Origin: Chryseobacterium wanjuense
GTDB lineage: Bacteria; Bacteroidota; Bacteroidia; Flavobacteriales; Weeksellaceae
Assembly (NCBI RefSeq): GCF_900111495.1
Contig: NZ_FOIU01000002.1
Location: 806,001 to 870,000, forward strand
DNA length: 64,000 nt
Direction: 5' to 3'
In this document: in pieces, positions 45,205 to 54,950 of the stretch
Numbering within the stretch: the first letter of the stretch is position 1
Layout of the letters: each line of letters starts with the position of its first letter
Made by a program: the position numbers and the translations under genes
The notes under the pieces: generated by a model
The model's database searches: none
Told to the model about the DNA's origin: nothing
Seen by the model: only the letters and a program-made list of their open reading frames with translations

Positions 45205-45636
45205 TTAAATGATATTAATTTCTACATGAATATTTCCTCTTGACATTTTAGAATAAGGACAAGTCTGATGAGCTTCTTCGGTAAGCAGTTTGGCAGTTTC
45301 ATTATCGATTCCCGGAAGGCTTACATTCAAACGGGCCTGTAAAAAATAAGCATCATCTTCCATACATAGATCTACTTCTGCGTCTACAGCGGTTTCAGAT
45401 GAAAGTCTGATTTTTCTTTTTCTCGCTGCGATTCCCAAAGCACCGATAAAACAAGCCGACCATCCTGCTGCAAAAAGCTGTTCAGGGTTTGTACCGGGTT
45501 CTGTTCCTCCGGGAGTTGAAAGTTTTACATTAAGATTATCGTCTGAACTTTTTGAAAATCCGTCACGTCCTCCTGTGGTGTGGGTTTTTCCTGTGTATAG
45601 TACTTTTTTTGCTTGTAAAGTTTGATTATTTTCCAT
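45205..45636 (-). CDS. ohr: Organic hydroperoxide resistance protein (Ohr/OsmC family)
   Basis: 143 residues. Two reactive cysteines: GWSACFIGAL (N-terminal pair member) and HQTCPYSKMS (C-terminal). The start KVLYTGKTHTTGGRDG is that of Ohr rather than OsmC. It reduces organic peroxides with a thiol partner (lipoyl or dithiol). It is cytoplasmic. There is no OhrR regulator beside it. Confidence 0.9.
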   Translation of the reverse strand: MENNQTLQAKKVLYTGKTHTTGGRDGFSKSSDDNLNVKLSTPGGTEPGTNPEQLFAAGWSACFIGALGIAARKRKIRLSSETAVDAEVDLCMEDDAYFLQARLNVSLPGIDNETAKLLTEEAHQTCPYSKMSRGNIHVEINII

Positions 45637-45772
45637 CTTTAAAAAATTTAGATTGTTATTAATTGGTTTTTAAATTTCTGTGTCAAAATTAGCTTTGTTA
45701 AAAATTCTGTGTAACTATAAAATACATGAACCAGACATTTTTTAACTTAAATAAGACATTCCGAGTCCTGAA

Positions 45773-46780
45773 TTATTTTGAATATCCATCCACTTCAACA
45801 ATGGCATCTGCGAAAGATTTCGGATCTTCCTGAGGAACATTGTGCCCGATTCCTTTTAAAATTTTATGTGAATATTTTCCTGTAAATCGGTCTGCATAAG
45901 CTTTTCCGTCAATGGCCGCTCCGTCAAAATCACTGCTGATGGTAATTGAAGGAACTGTAATCACCGGGCGGGTAAAAAGTTTTTTCTCCAAAGCATCATA
46001 TTTTGTTTCTCCTTTTGCTAAAGACAACCTCCAACGGTAATTGTGAATAACGATCGCCACATGATCAGGATTATTGAAAGACTGAGCGGTTTGGTCGTAA
46101 GTTGCTTTATCAAAATTCCATAAAGGAGAAGCGATTTTCCAGATCAGCTTATTAAAGTCATACGTATTGTCTTTATATCCTTTTTCACCGCGCTCTGTGG
46201 AGAAGTAATATTGATACCACCATCCCAATTCCGCTGCAGGAGGCAAAGGTTTTTTGTTGGCTTCAAGATTAGTGATCAAATATCCGCTTACGGAAACCAG
46301 TCCTTTCACTCGCTCCGGCCAAAGTGCCGCCATTACATCTGCCGTTCTTGCTCCCCAATCAAATCCTCCAACGATCGCTTTGTCGATCTTTAATGCATCC
46401 ATCAAAGCAATAATATCACTTGCAACAGCCGATTGCTGCCCGTTTCTCATGGTCTTGTCAGAAAGAAAACGAGTGGTTCCGAAACCTCTTAAATAAGGGG
46501 TGATTACTCTGTATCCTTTCGCTGTCAGCATAGGAACTACTTCCTCGTAACTGTGGATGTCATAAGGCCATCCGTGAAGTAAAATGACTGGTGTTCCGTC
46601 AGAGGAACCTGCTTCTGTATAACCAATATTCAGAACTCCTGCGTCGATTTGTTTTAAAGTGCCTAATGAGCCTTTTGTTTGTTGAGCGTTTAACCCAAAA
46701 CTGAAAATTAAAACTAAGATCGCACTGATCAAATATTTTTTAATAATAAAAATCTGTTGGGGTGTTGAGTTGTAAAGCAT
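45773..46780 (-). CDS. Secreted alpha/beta hydrolase (epoxide-hydrolase-like)
   Basis: 335 residues. The N-terminus has a short polar lead then a hydrophobic signal (YLISAILVLIFSFGLNAQQ). The oxyanion motif is LLHGWPYDIH. The nucleophile elbow is VGGFDWGARTAD, with Asp rather than Ser, which is the epoxide hydrolase / haloalkane dehalogenase type. The catalytic His lies in GIGHNVPQEDP. It acts outside the cytoplasm. The only ATG near the signal is at 46778-46780, which leaves about 12 extra residues ahead of the signal. Substrate unknown. Confidence 0.8.
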   Translation of the reverse strand: MLYNSTPQQIFIIKKYLISAILVLIFSFGLNAQQTKGSLGTLKQIDAGVLNIGYTEAGSSDGTPVILLHGWPYDIHSYEEVVPMLTAKGYRVITPYLRGFGTTRFLSDKTMRNGQQSAVASDIIALMDALKIDKAIVGGFDWGARTADVMAALWPERVKGLVSVSGYLITNLEANKKPLPPAAELGWWYQYYFSTERGEKGYKDNTYDFNKLIWKIASPLWNFDKATYDQTAQSFNNPDHVAIVIHNYRWRLSLAKGETKYDALEKKLFTRPVITVPSITISSDFDGAAIDGKAYADRFTGKYSHKILKGIGHNVPQEDPKSFADAIVEVDGYSK

Positions 46781-47031
46781 AATTATTAAGATTTTAAATT
46801 TGATGATTCAAAAGTAGGTTCTTACTCAGCTTAAAGCCATTGTAAATTAGCCGAACCGGACAAAACTTACGTTAAATAAGACAAAACGCAAGGTTAAATC
46901 AAAGTATTAAATTTATTAGTTAATGCATAGTATTTCAACAGGTTAATATTCATCTTTTTTCAATAAAAAATGAATAATTCTCAAAAAATAAATTACTTTC
47001 GTATCGTACTAACTTGAAAAAAACAATTTTT

Positions 47032-49872
47032 ATGAAGAAATTTTATTCTGGTGTTCTGGTGTTTATCGTTGCTCTGTTTTTTGGACAGATCAGCTACACC
47101 ATTACTCCAAATCCGTTCAATGAAACGGATGCCATTACACTTACCGTCCCTGGAAATCAGATTGATGAATCTGCATGGGGAGTTTCAAATAATGCTATTT
47201 ATATCTGGTCGTGGTCTTTGGACACCAATTACCAGAACAGTCAGGATTGCCCTACCAATGGAAGCTGGAACAATTCTAATGAGTTGAATAAATTAAATTA
47301 CAATTCCGTCACAGATACTTATTCACTATCATTTACACCAACTACTTTTTACGGTAGAACAGGAATCGGAAGATTTGGATTTTTATTAAAAGATAAAACG
47401 GGTTCTCATCAGACATCTCCTGATATTTTTGTAAATGTTGGTATTTTAAATTTAACTATGACAAATCCTGCCGCGAACAGCTTGACTTCGGTTCCGACGG
47501 GAAATTCAATCAACATTACGGCCACAACAAATGTTAATGCTACTTTTCAGTTAAAAGCAAACGGAACTGTTGTAAATTCTACTTCAACAGCGACAACTTC
47601 TTACTCATATAATTACACCGTAACTGGCGATGCCAATATGGAATTGATCGCAACGGATACAAATTCAAATTCGAAAAATGCAACTTTTATTTTACAGGTT
47701 CCAAGGAATGTAATTTCTGAAGCCATTCCGAATTGGATCAGACAGGGAATCAATTATCATCCGACCGATAATACAAAAGTAGGGTTGGCTTTATATGCTC
47801 CGACTAAAGATTTCGTTCATGTGATCGGAAGCTTCAACAATTGGGCGGTAGATGATGCTTATTTAATGAAAAGAGACACTACAAATCCGGATTTATACTG
47901 GATTGAATTGAGTGGGTTAACCCCGCAGCAATTATATACTTTCCAATACAGGACAAATGACCTGAGAAAAGTGGCAGATCCTTACTCTCCACAGATTTTA
48001 TCTTCTTATGACGATCAATGGATTTCTCCCGCAACATACCCGAATTTACCTGCATTTCCTGCCGGACAGGGATTTGAAGTTTCTCTATTCAAAACAGGGC
48101 AGACTCCTTACAATTGGCAGATGACCAATTTCACAAGGCCGGCTAAAGAAAACTTGGTTGTTTATGAATTATTATTAAGAGATTTTACCCAGGAAAAAAA
48201 CTGGCAGTCATTGATTAACAAAATCAATTATTTAAAAGGATTAAATATCAACGCGATCGAGCTAATGCCAATCATGGAATTTGAAGGCAATCTTTCATGG
48301 GGATACAATACGTCTTTCCATTATGCTTTGGATAAAGCGTACGGAACGCCTGAAAAATTCAAAGAATTTGTGGATCTGTGCCATCAGAATGGTATCGCTG
48401 TTATTCTGGATGTTGCCTTCAACCACGCAACGGGAAGATCGCCTCTGGTAAGACTGTGGAATGTAGATCCGGATGGCGACGGCTATGGTAATGTTGCAGC
48501 CAACAACCCATATTTCAATACAGTACCGAAACATTCATACAATGTTTTCAATGATTTTAACCACACAAGTTCTTCAACTAAGTATTACGTTGAAAGATGT
48601 CTTCAGCAATGGCTTACGGAATATCATATCGACGGATTCCGTTGGGATCTGACGAAAGGATTCACGCAAAGCTGCTCTGAAAATGATGAAACCTGTACCA
48701 ACGCTTATCAGCAGGACAGGGTAGACATCATGAAATATTATGCCGACAAACAATGGGCAATCGATCCGAATTCTTATATGATTTTTGAACATTTGGGAAC
48801 CGATCAGGAAGAGCAGCAATGGGCAAATTACAGAATTGCAGAAGGAAAAGGCGTTATGCTTTGGAATAAGCAGACCGATCCTTACAACCAGAATACGATG
48901 GGCTACAAAGAAAACAGCAACTATGACAGAATGAATCATGCGCTTCACGGTTTTACTAATATGCATGCCGTAGGATACGGGGAAAGCCATGATGAAGAAA
49001 GATTAATGTTTAAAAATCTTGCTTATGGTGCAGTGAACGGAAGTTATGATGTTAAAAATTTAAACACTGCCCTTGAAAGAATGAAAACTTTCGGTGCTAC
49101 ATTCTTCACAATTCCCGGTCCGAAAATGATCTGGCAATTTGGAGAGTTGGGCTATGAATTCAGCATCAACAGATGTGCGGACGGATCTATCAACAGCGGC
49201 TGCAGAACAGATGAAAAACCTATCGCCTTCACTTTAGGATATGACACGAACGCCAATAGAAAAGCAGTGTATGATACTTGGGCGAAAATCATTAATATCA
49301 GAAACACCTATCCTGTATTTAAGTCAAAAACATACAGTGTAGAATCCAATAATCTTGCAAATGATCCGGATGGTTTGATTACAAGAATTTATGTGTATGA
49401 TAATACGCTTACAAACGGAGTGAAAAATATTGTGGTTTTGGCGAATTATACGACTGCATCTCAAAATGTTGTGCCTTATTTTCCTTACACAGGGCAATGG
49501 CAGAATTTAAAGGATAATTCGATCTCAAATATCACTTCTACAACAGCTCCGATCACCCTTCTGCCAGGAGAATTCAGAATCTTTGGAAATTATGTGGGAA
49601 GCTTGTCGACCATCGATGAAAATGTTGAAAACAAATTATCACTACAGATTGCTGATAACCCTGTGAAGAATGGTTTGGCAAGATTAATTTACCACAAAGC
49701 CAAAAACGGAGAAATCACAATCTACGATATGAGCGGTAAAAAAATGGATTCATTTAAATTAAAAAATGAAGACGGAACCTATGAATTAAAAACAAATTAT
49801 CAGACCGGAACTTATCTGGTGCATTTAAAATCTGAAACCGGAGTTGCCATTCAGAAGATGATTGTAAAATAA
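47032..49872 (+). CDS. Secreted GH13 alpha-amylase-family glycosidase with T9SS sorting signal
   Basis: 946 residues from the ATG at 47032; an upstream in-frame TTG is less likely. Signal peptide (MKKFYSGVLVFIVALFFGQ). N-terminal beta domains (about 25-230) include an Ig-like segment. A carbohydrate-binding-like region follows (APTKDFVHVIGSFNNWAV, about 255-330). The GH13 barrel then has LDVAFNH, DGFRWDLTKG (nucleophile Asp), FEHLGTDQE (acid/base Glu) and GYGESHDEE (third carboxylate). The last ~85 residues are a T9SS sorting domain (LSLQIADNPVKNGLARLIYH, QTGTYLVHLKSETG). It therefore digests alpha-glucans at the cell surface or outside. It is transcribed alone. Confidence 0.92.
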   Translation: MKKFYSGVLVFIVALFFGQISYTITPNPFNETDAITLTVPGNQIDESAWGVSNNAIYIWSWSLDTNYQNSQDCPTNGSWNNSNELNKLNYNSVTDTYSLSFTPTTFYGRTGIGRFGFLLKDKTGSHQTSPDIFVNVGILNLTMTNPAANSLTSVPTGNSINITATTNVNATFQLKANGTVVNSTSTATTSYSYNYTVTGDANMELIATDTNSNSKNATFILQVPRNVISEAIPNWIRQGINYHPTDNTKVGLALYAPTKDFVHVIGSFNNWAVDDAYLMKRDTTNPDLYWIELSGLTPQQLYTFQYRTNDLRKVADPYSPQILSSYDDQWISPATYPNLPAFPAGQGFEVSLFKTGQTPYNWQMTNFTRPAKENLVVYELLLRDFTQEKNWQSLINKINYLKGLNINAIELMPIMEFEGNLSWGYNTSFHYALDKAYGTPEKFKEFVDLCHQNGIAVILDVAFNHATGRSPLVRLWNVDPDGDGYGNVAANNPYFNTVPKHSYNVFNDFNHTSSSTKYYVERCLQQWLTEYHIDGFRWDLTKGFTQSCSENDETCTNAYQQDRVDIMKYYADKQWAIDPNSYMIFEHLGTDQEEQQWANYRIAEGKGVMLWNKQTDPYNQNTMGYKENSNYDRMNHALHGFTNMHAVGYGESHDEERLMFKNLAYGAVNGSYDVKNLNTALERMKTFGATFFTIPGPKMIWQFGELGYEFSINRCADGSINSGCRTDEKPIAFTLGYDTNANRKAVYDTWAKIINIRNTYPVFKSKTYSVESNNLANDPDGLITRIYVYDNTLTNGVKNIVVLANYTTASQNVVPYFPYTGQWQNLKDNSISNITSTTAPITLLPGEFRIFGNYVGSLSTIDENVENKLSLQIADNPVKNGLARLIYHKAKNGEITIYDMSGKKMDSFKLKNEDGTYELKTNYQTGTYLVHLKSETGVAIQKMIVK

Positions 49873-49909
49873 GATACAATTTGTAATTCTAATGACAAAA
49901 ATAATAAAT

Positions 49910-49936
49910 AAAGAGAGGTAGTTTCTACCTCTCTTT
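49910..49936 (+). terminator. Intrinsic terminator after the amylase gene
   Basis: AAAGAGAGGTAG (49910-49921) pairs perfectly with 49925-49936 around a TTT loop, followed by a T-run. It isolates the SAM riboswitch unit that starts at about 50004. Confidence 0.88.
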
Positions 49937-49973
49937 TCTATGGCATCAAGATTCACCATTCACAATTGACATT

Positions 49974-50003
49974 TTGCTGTTTTCAAAAATTAGTCTACCT
50001 TTG
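49974..50003 (+). promoter_or_regulatory. Promoter of the SAM-riboswitch unit
   Basis: TTG (49974-49976), 19 bases, then TACCTTTG (49996-50003). Transcription would start about 8 bases before the riboswitch. Confidence 0.75.
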
Positions 50004-50010
50004 CAGTAGA

Positions 50011-50113
50011 TTTATCAAGAAAGGTGGAGGGATTTGGCCCTGTGAAACCTTAGCAACCAACACAATTCCAGTGTGTAAAGGTGCTAATTCCAACCCGATC
50101 GGGGGAAGATAAT
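50011..50113 (+). promoter_or_regulatory. SAM-I riboswitch (S-box)
   Basis: The conserved core is plainly visible: P1 5' arm TTATC, then AAGAAAGGTGGAGGG, GGCCCTGTGAAACCTTAGCA (S-box core), CAACC and the AAAGGTGCTAATTCC segment. The 3' P1 arm is GATAA (50108-50112), which pairs with 50012-50016. The aptamer binds S-adenosylmethionine and lowers expression downstream. The expression platform in 50114-50210 is not obvious: there is no strong terminator hairpin with a T-run, so control may act on translation or an extended structure. It precedes a TonB-dependent receptor and an APC permease. Confidence 0.92.
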
Positions 50114-50210
50114 GCCATGGCAATTCTGCTGTTATTCCATTTTCTTGAAGTCTTTGTGTCTACGGATTTTGTCCGTTCAGGTTTATTATTAATTTTGCAA
50201 AAAACAAAAG

Positions 50211-52661
50211 ATGAAAAAACTAAGCATTTCAATTTTATTGCTTGGAGCAGTTTTCGCGTCAGCGCAGGAAAAGGAAAAAGAACAACAGATAGAGGACGTG
50301 ATCATCGTCGGAAACCGTAATGCCAAACGCACGAAAGTGGAAACTCCGGTTCCGGTGGATGTGATCAATATCGAAAAAATACAAAAGTCTTCACCACAGA
50401 TTACCGTTCAGGATTTATTAAATTATGTAATTCCGTCATTCAATTCCGTAAGACAATCGGCTTCCGATGGTACGGAACACATCGATCCCGTAACGTTGAG
50501 AGGAATGGGACCTGATCAGGTGCTGGTTTTGGTGAATGGTAAAAGAAGACATACAACATCTCTGGTTAATTATCAAAATACAGTCGGAAATGGTTCTGTA
50601 GGAACGGATTTAAGCACAATTCCGGTTATCGCCATCGACAGAATAGAAGTATTGAGAGACGGAGCGGCAGCTCAGTACGGTTCAGACGCCATTGCAGGGG
50701 TTATCAATATTATTCTTAAAAAAGATATCGGTGGATCAGCCAGCTTAAATTACGGAATAACAGGAAGAAACGACGGAGAAACATATCAGGCAGGAGTAAA
50801 TTACGGAGCTTCTCTTGGAAAAAAAGGAAGTTATATCAATCTCTCTTTACAATTAAACCAAAGAGGAAAAACAATACGAACACAAAATCATAATCTTGAT
50901 ATTTTCGGAAGTAATTTTGCCTATGATTTCGCTGCAGATCCGGCGGCGGCAAGAGCTGCGGATGATGCCATCATCAAAGAAAGAGGCTTAACCCGTGATG
51001 ATTTCAATTTCCAGATCGGGGATGCTCAAATAAAGCAGGCACAGCTGTTTTTCAATTCAGAATATTCTTTTAATGATCATCTGAAATTTTATTCTTTTGG
51101 AGGATTCAGTATTAAAGAAGGGGAGGGTTTTGGTTTCAGAAGGCTTCCAAGCGAGACTTCCAATGTTGTGGCGGAACTTTATCCCAACGGATTTCAGCCG
51201 GTTTTAGGATCAAAGGTGTATGATCTGTCTTATGCCATCGGATTAAAATATAATAAAAATGACTGGTTTTTTGATTTGAGCAATACTTTCGGAAATAATA
51301 TTTTTAATTATAATGTAAGCAACACAAACAATGCATCATTAGGAATAAAATCACCTACAAGTTTTTATGCCGGAGCACACAGTTTCCTTCAAAATACCAT
51401 TAATCTTGATGTTTCTAAAAATATTAAGAATTTCAATGTGGCTTTCGGAGGAGAATTCAGGTTTGAACAGTATGAAATAAAAGCCGGAGATGAAGCATCT
51501 TACGCGAGATATGACATTTACGGAAATTTGGTGACGGCTTCCACTCCTTCTGGTGATATTATCGGAGCTGGCGGCTCACAATCGTTCATTGGTTTTTCAC
51601 CGAAAAATGCTTTGTCTAAATCGAGAAATTCAACAGCTGTTTATGCGGATGTTTCCTATGATTTAGATAAAAAATTAAATATTGATCTGGCCGGAAGATT
51701 CGAGAATTACTCGGATTTTGGAAGTACATTGAACGGGAAATTGGCGGTGAGATACGAATTTGTGAAAAACTATGCGATTCGTGCTGCGGTAGGAACGGGT
51801 TTCAGAGCGCCATCTTTGCAGCAGCAGTATTTTAATAATTCTTATGCAGACATCTCAACAACCGGAGACGGAATTGTAACAAAAGGAATTTTCACGAATT
51901 ACAGTAAGGCTGCGGAAGTTTTAGGCTTTGATAAATTAAAACAGGAAACTTCTGTGAATGGAAGTGTAGGATTTACTTTAAAACCGGCCAGAGGATTATT
52001 CATAACATTGGACGGCTACTGGATTGGCGTGAAAGACAGAATTGTAATTACAAGTAATATTACAGATTCGAGATTACAGGATCCAAATATTGTAGGTGCC
52101 GGAAATGAGGTGGAAAGTGCGAGATTTTTCACAAACGCTGTCGATACGGAAACAAAAGGTGTTGATCTAGTGGTTTCCTACGACTGGAAAGTGGGAGGAG
52201 GAAATTTAAATATCAATCTCGCCGGAAATTACACCGAAACAAAAATCACAGATTTTCATTTTCCTGCCAATTTACAGACTCCGCAAAATGAATTTTTCGG
52301 ACCGGATCAGGTGAACATCATCGAAACATTATCCCCAAAAACAAAGGCTACTCTGGGATTGAATTACGGAATGGGCAAGTTTAATTTTCTCGTAAGAAAT
52401 ACCTATTTCGGAAAAGTGACCAGAGACGGATATCCTTTTGGAGGAGTGCAAGAATTTACCCCAAAAGTAGTGACAGACGTGAGTGTGGGCTATAATTTTA
52501 CAAAAAACATCAACCTTACCGCAGGAGCCAACAACGTTTTTGACGTCTTCCCGGATCTGCAGATCTATGAAAATTCTTATTTTGGAGTCTTCAAATATGC
52601 TCCTGTTCAGATGGGAACATTGGGGAATTATTTCTTTGGAAGACTTAATTTTACATTTTAA
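50211..52661 (+). CDS. TonB-dependent receptor under SAM riboswitch control
   Basis: 816 residues. Signal peptide MKKLSISILLLGAVFASAQ. Immediately after it, IEDVIIVGNRNAKRT is the TonB-box region. The plug domain (about 40-165) includes VTLRGMGPDQVLVLVNGKRR and IEVLRDGAAAQYGSDAIAGVINI. The rest is a 22-strand-type barrel ending in FGRLNFTF. There is no N-terminal carboxypeptidase-like domain and no SusD partner, so this is a small-molecule rather than glycan-complex receptor. It lies under the SAM-I riboswitch, and a permease starts five bases after its stop codon, so import of methionine, a precursor or a methionine-containing peptide is the best inference. Confidence 0.92.
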   Translation: MKKLSISILLLGAVFASAQEKEKEQQIEDVIIVGNRNAKRTKVETPVPVDVINIEKIQKSSPQITVQDLLNYVIPSFNSVRQSASDGTEHIDPVTLRGMGPDQVLVLVNGKRRHTTSLVNYQNTVGNGSVGTDLSTIPVIAIDRIEVLRDGAAAQYGSDAIAGVINIILKKDIGGSASLNYGITGRNDGETYQAGVNYGASLGKKGSYINLSLQLNQRGKTIRTQNHNLDIFGSNFAYDFAADPAAARAADDAIIKERGLTRDDFNFQIGDAQIKQAQLFFNSEYSFNDHLKFYSFGGFSIKEGEGFGFRRLPSETSNVVAELYPNGFQPVLGSKVYDLSYAIGLKYNKNDWFFDLSNTFGNNIFNYNVSNTNNASLGIKSPTSFYAGAHSFLQNTINLDVSKNIKNFNVAFGGEFRFEQYEIKAGDEASYARYDIYGNLVTASTPSGDIIGAGGSQSFIGFSPKNALSKSRNSTAVYADVSYDLDKKLNIDLAGRFENYSDFGSTLNGKLAVRYEFVKNYAIRAAVGTGFRAPSLQQQYFNNSYADISTTGDGIVTKGIFTNYSKAAEVLGFDKLKQETSVNGSVGFTLKPARGLFITLDGYWIGVKDRIVITSNITDSRLQDPNIVGAGNEVESARFFTNAVDTETKGVDLVVSYDWKVGGGNLNINLAGNYTETKITDFHFPANLQTPQNEFFGPDQVNIIETLSPKTKATLGLNYGMGKFNFLVRNTYFGKVTRDGYPFGGVQEFTPKVVTDVSVGYNFTKNINLTAGANNVFDVFPDLQIYENSYFGVFKYAPVQMGTLGNYFFGRLNFTF

Positions 52662-52665
52662 TTAA

Positions 52666-53973
52666 ATGAGTACCACCACTTCACACCAGATCGGCTGGAA
52701 AACCGCTGTAGCCATCGTCGTTTCGAATATGATCGGGACGGGTATTTTTACGACACTGGGTTTTCAGCTTGTTGATGTTACCAATACGTACAGCATTTTC
52801 CTGCTTTGGATTATCGGGGGTATTCTGGCTTTATTCGGGGCTTTTTGCTATGCCGAATTAGGGTCTCATTTCAAAGGGAACGGCGGCGATTTTATTTATC
52901 TTAAAGAAACCTACCATCCGCTGTTGGGATATCTGGTGAGCTGGATTTCTCTGATTATCGGATTCTCTTCTCCGGTAGCTCTCGCGGCTCTTGCGATGTC
53001 AAAATATTTGTCGGCTTTTAATTATTCTTTCGGAAACGGATTTGCCATCGGAATGATTTTTCTGGTTGCTATATTTTTATCATTTAGTTTAAAAGCTTCG
53101 AGTAGATTTCATAATTTTTTTACAGTCATTAAAATCGTTTTTATCATTGTCTTAATTATCCTCGGCGTCGGACTTTCTGAGCCGGAAATCGGGAACAGTT
53201 TAAACTTTGATAATTCCTGGCAGAATGAGATCATGCTTCCTGCTTTTGCGACTTCTTTGGTTTTTGTAACCTATTCATATACAGGATGGAACTCGGCTTC
53301 TTACATTGCGGGAGAAATTGAAGATGTACAAAAAAATCTTCCCAAATCATTAATTGTCGGGACGGTTTTCGTAACAGTTTGCTATCTTTTTGTGAATTTT
53401 ATTATGCTAAAACATGCGCCCCTGCATCAGCTGGCAGGGAAAGAAGATGTGATGGGAGAAGCCGCGAATAATATGCTTGGTCATACCTTTGGAAAGGTGG
53501 TGAATATTTTCATCGCTTTACAATTGGTGGCGACAATCAGCGGGTATTTGTGGGTAGGTTCGAGATTGACGCAGGCTTTTGCTAAAGAAAATAAATTATG
53601 GAAAACCTTATCAGCCAGTAATAATAAAAGAATTCCGGTTCGTGCTATTTTTGCACATGCCGTCATTGCATCACTGATTATTTTAACGGGAAGCTTTAAA
53701 GAGATTTTTGTGTATACTTCTTTTATACTTCAGTTGTTTGCCAGTCTGGCGATTTCTACGGCTTATTTTATTAAAAAAGATCAGAGGAAGATTTTTAAAT
53801 CAAACTTATTTTACATTTTCCCAACGGTTTTTCTGTTGTTCAGTGTGTATATTTTATACTTCACTTTAGTTCATAATCCGAAGGAAAGCATTATCGGCTT
53901 GGGAATTGTGGCGGTAGGAATTGTTTTGTATTGGATCGATAGAAAAATTACAAGATCTCAAATTGATTCCTGA
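52666..53973 (+). CDS. APC-family amino acid permease in the SAM-riboswitch operon
   Basis: 435 residues with about twelve hydrophobic helices. The first helix carries the amino-acid-binding loop VSNMIGTGIFTTLGFQL (GTGIF), typical of the APC superfamily; helix 2 has IIGGILALFGAFCYAELGS. It lies five bases after the TonB receptor stop codon, so both are under the SAM riboswitch. It would move the substrate across the inner membrane. The likely cargo is methionine or a close relative, an inference from the regulation. Confidence 0.93.
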   Translation: MSTTTSHQIGWKTAVAIVVSNMIGTGIFTTLGFQLVDVTNTYSIFLLWIIGGILALFGAFCYAELGSHFKGNGGDFIYLKETYHPLLGYLVSWISLIIGFSSPVALAALAMSKYLSAFNYSFGNGFAIGMIFLVAIFLSFSLKASSRFHNFFTVIKIVFIIVLIILGVGLSEPEIGNSLNFDNSWQNEIMLPAFATSLVFVTYSYTGWNSASYIAGEIEDVQKNLPKSLIVGTVFVTVCYLFVNFIMLKHAPLHQLAGKEDVMGEAANNMLGHTFGKVVNIFIALQLVATISGYLWVGSRLTQAFAKENKLWKTLSASNNKRIPVRAIFAHAVIASLIILTGSFKEIFVYTSFILQLFASLAISTAYFIKKDQRKIFKSNLFYIFPTVFLLFSVYILYFTLVHNPKESIIGLGIVAVGIVLYWIDRKITRSQIDS

Positions 53974-54183
53974 TTTTTTTGAATCATTAATTTAATTTTA
54001 ACGCAAAAATTAATTATGTAAACTTTTGATTTTTAGAAGGAAAAGGCAAATAGATTTACTTCGCGAAGCTTGAAAATACCACTTCATCAAATCAACTTGT
54101 TGATAATCTTTGCTCACTTGAATGTATTACTCTTTAAATTAAATCTTTGCGTTAAAAAAACTTAGACACAATTAGTATTAGCA

Positions 54184-54247
54184 TGTCATTCTAAGCGAAA
54201 CCGAAGAATATCTAATAATGCAGCCTAGATTCTTCCAGTCTGACAAA
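54184..54247. repeat. Foldback with GTCATTCT...GAAGAAT / ATTCTTC...TGAC ends
   Basis: GTCATTCTAAGCG...CGAAGAAT is followed by AGATTCTTCCAGTCTGAC in inverted orientation, an imperfect hairpin. It belongs to the same family as 27022-27122. Confidence 0.55.
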
Positions 54248-54774
54248 AAGGTTTTAAAAATAATTAAAAAATCATCTATCATTCGCTGAGTGAAACGTCT
54301 TAGCGAACAAAAAATATTTACAATTATTTCAAAGAAAAAACTTCGCGATCATTGTGTTAAAACAAATCCGTCATTAATATAGAATCTTAAGTTAAAGTCT
54401 TCGACTCCGCTCAGACTGACAAAAAGGTTTTAAAAATAATTAAAAAATCATTTATCATTCGCTGAGTGAAACGCCTTAGCAAACGAAAAATATTTACAAT
54501 TATTTCAAAGAAAAAACTTCGCGATCATTGCGTTAAAACAAATCCGTCTTTAATATAGAATCTTAAGTTAAAGTCTTCGACTCCGCTCAGACTGACAAAA
54601 AGGGTTTAAAAAATAATTAAAAATCATCTATCATTCGCTAAGTGAAACGCCTTAGCGAACGAAAAATACCCACATTTAATTCAAAGAAAAAGCTTCGCGA
54701 ACATTGCGTTAAAACAAATCCATTATTAATAAAGAATTTTTTAAGTTAAAGTCTTCGATTCCGCTCAAACTGAC
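54241..54774. repeat. Three tandem copies of a ~176-bp non-coding repeat
   Basis: Units start with TGACAAAAAGG at 54241 and 54417 and with TGACAAAAAGGG at 54593 (periods 176 and 176), and the array ends at 54771-54774 with the next TGAC. Each unit contains TTCGCTGAGTGAAACG, AACTTCGCGATCATTG and CTTCGACTCCGCTCAGAC-like segments. The first two are nearly identical; the third has more changes. A degenerate relative precedes the array in 54040-54160. The whole 977-bp gap between the permease and prfA has no credible gene. Confidence 0.8.
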
Positions 54775-54900
54775 ACTGGCTAGATGCCTTAAAATAGATT
54801 GTCTACTACGTTCCAACTCCATTCAGAATGATAAAATCAAGTAAAAACTAAAAAAACATAGAAAATTAGAATCAAAAAAATAATGTAATAAGATGGGTTA

Positions 54901-54931
54901 TTGAGTTTTGAATTAATAATTCTTATCTTTG
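54901..54931 (+). promoter_or_regulatory. Promoter of prfA
   Basis: TTG (54901-54903), 20 bases, TATCTTTG (54924-54931), ending 19 bases before the prfA start codon. Confidence 0.78.
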
Positions 54932-54950
54932 CACCCACAAAATTTTCATA

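Noticed and set aside
54241..54774. CRISPR array interpretation of the 176-bp repeats
   Set aside because: The repeats are contiguous with no unique spacers and the unit is too long; no cas gene is present.
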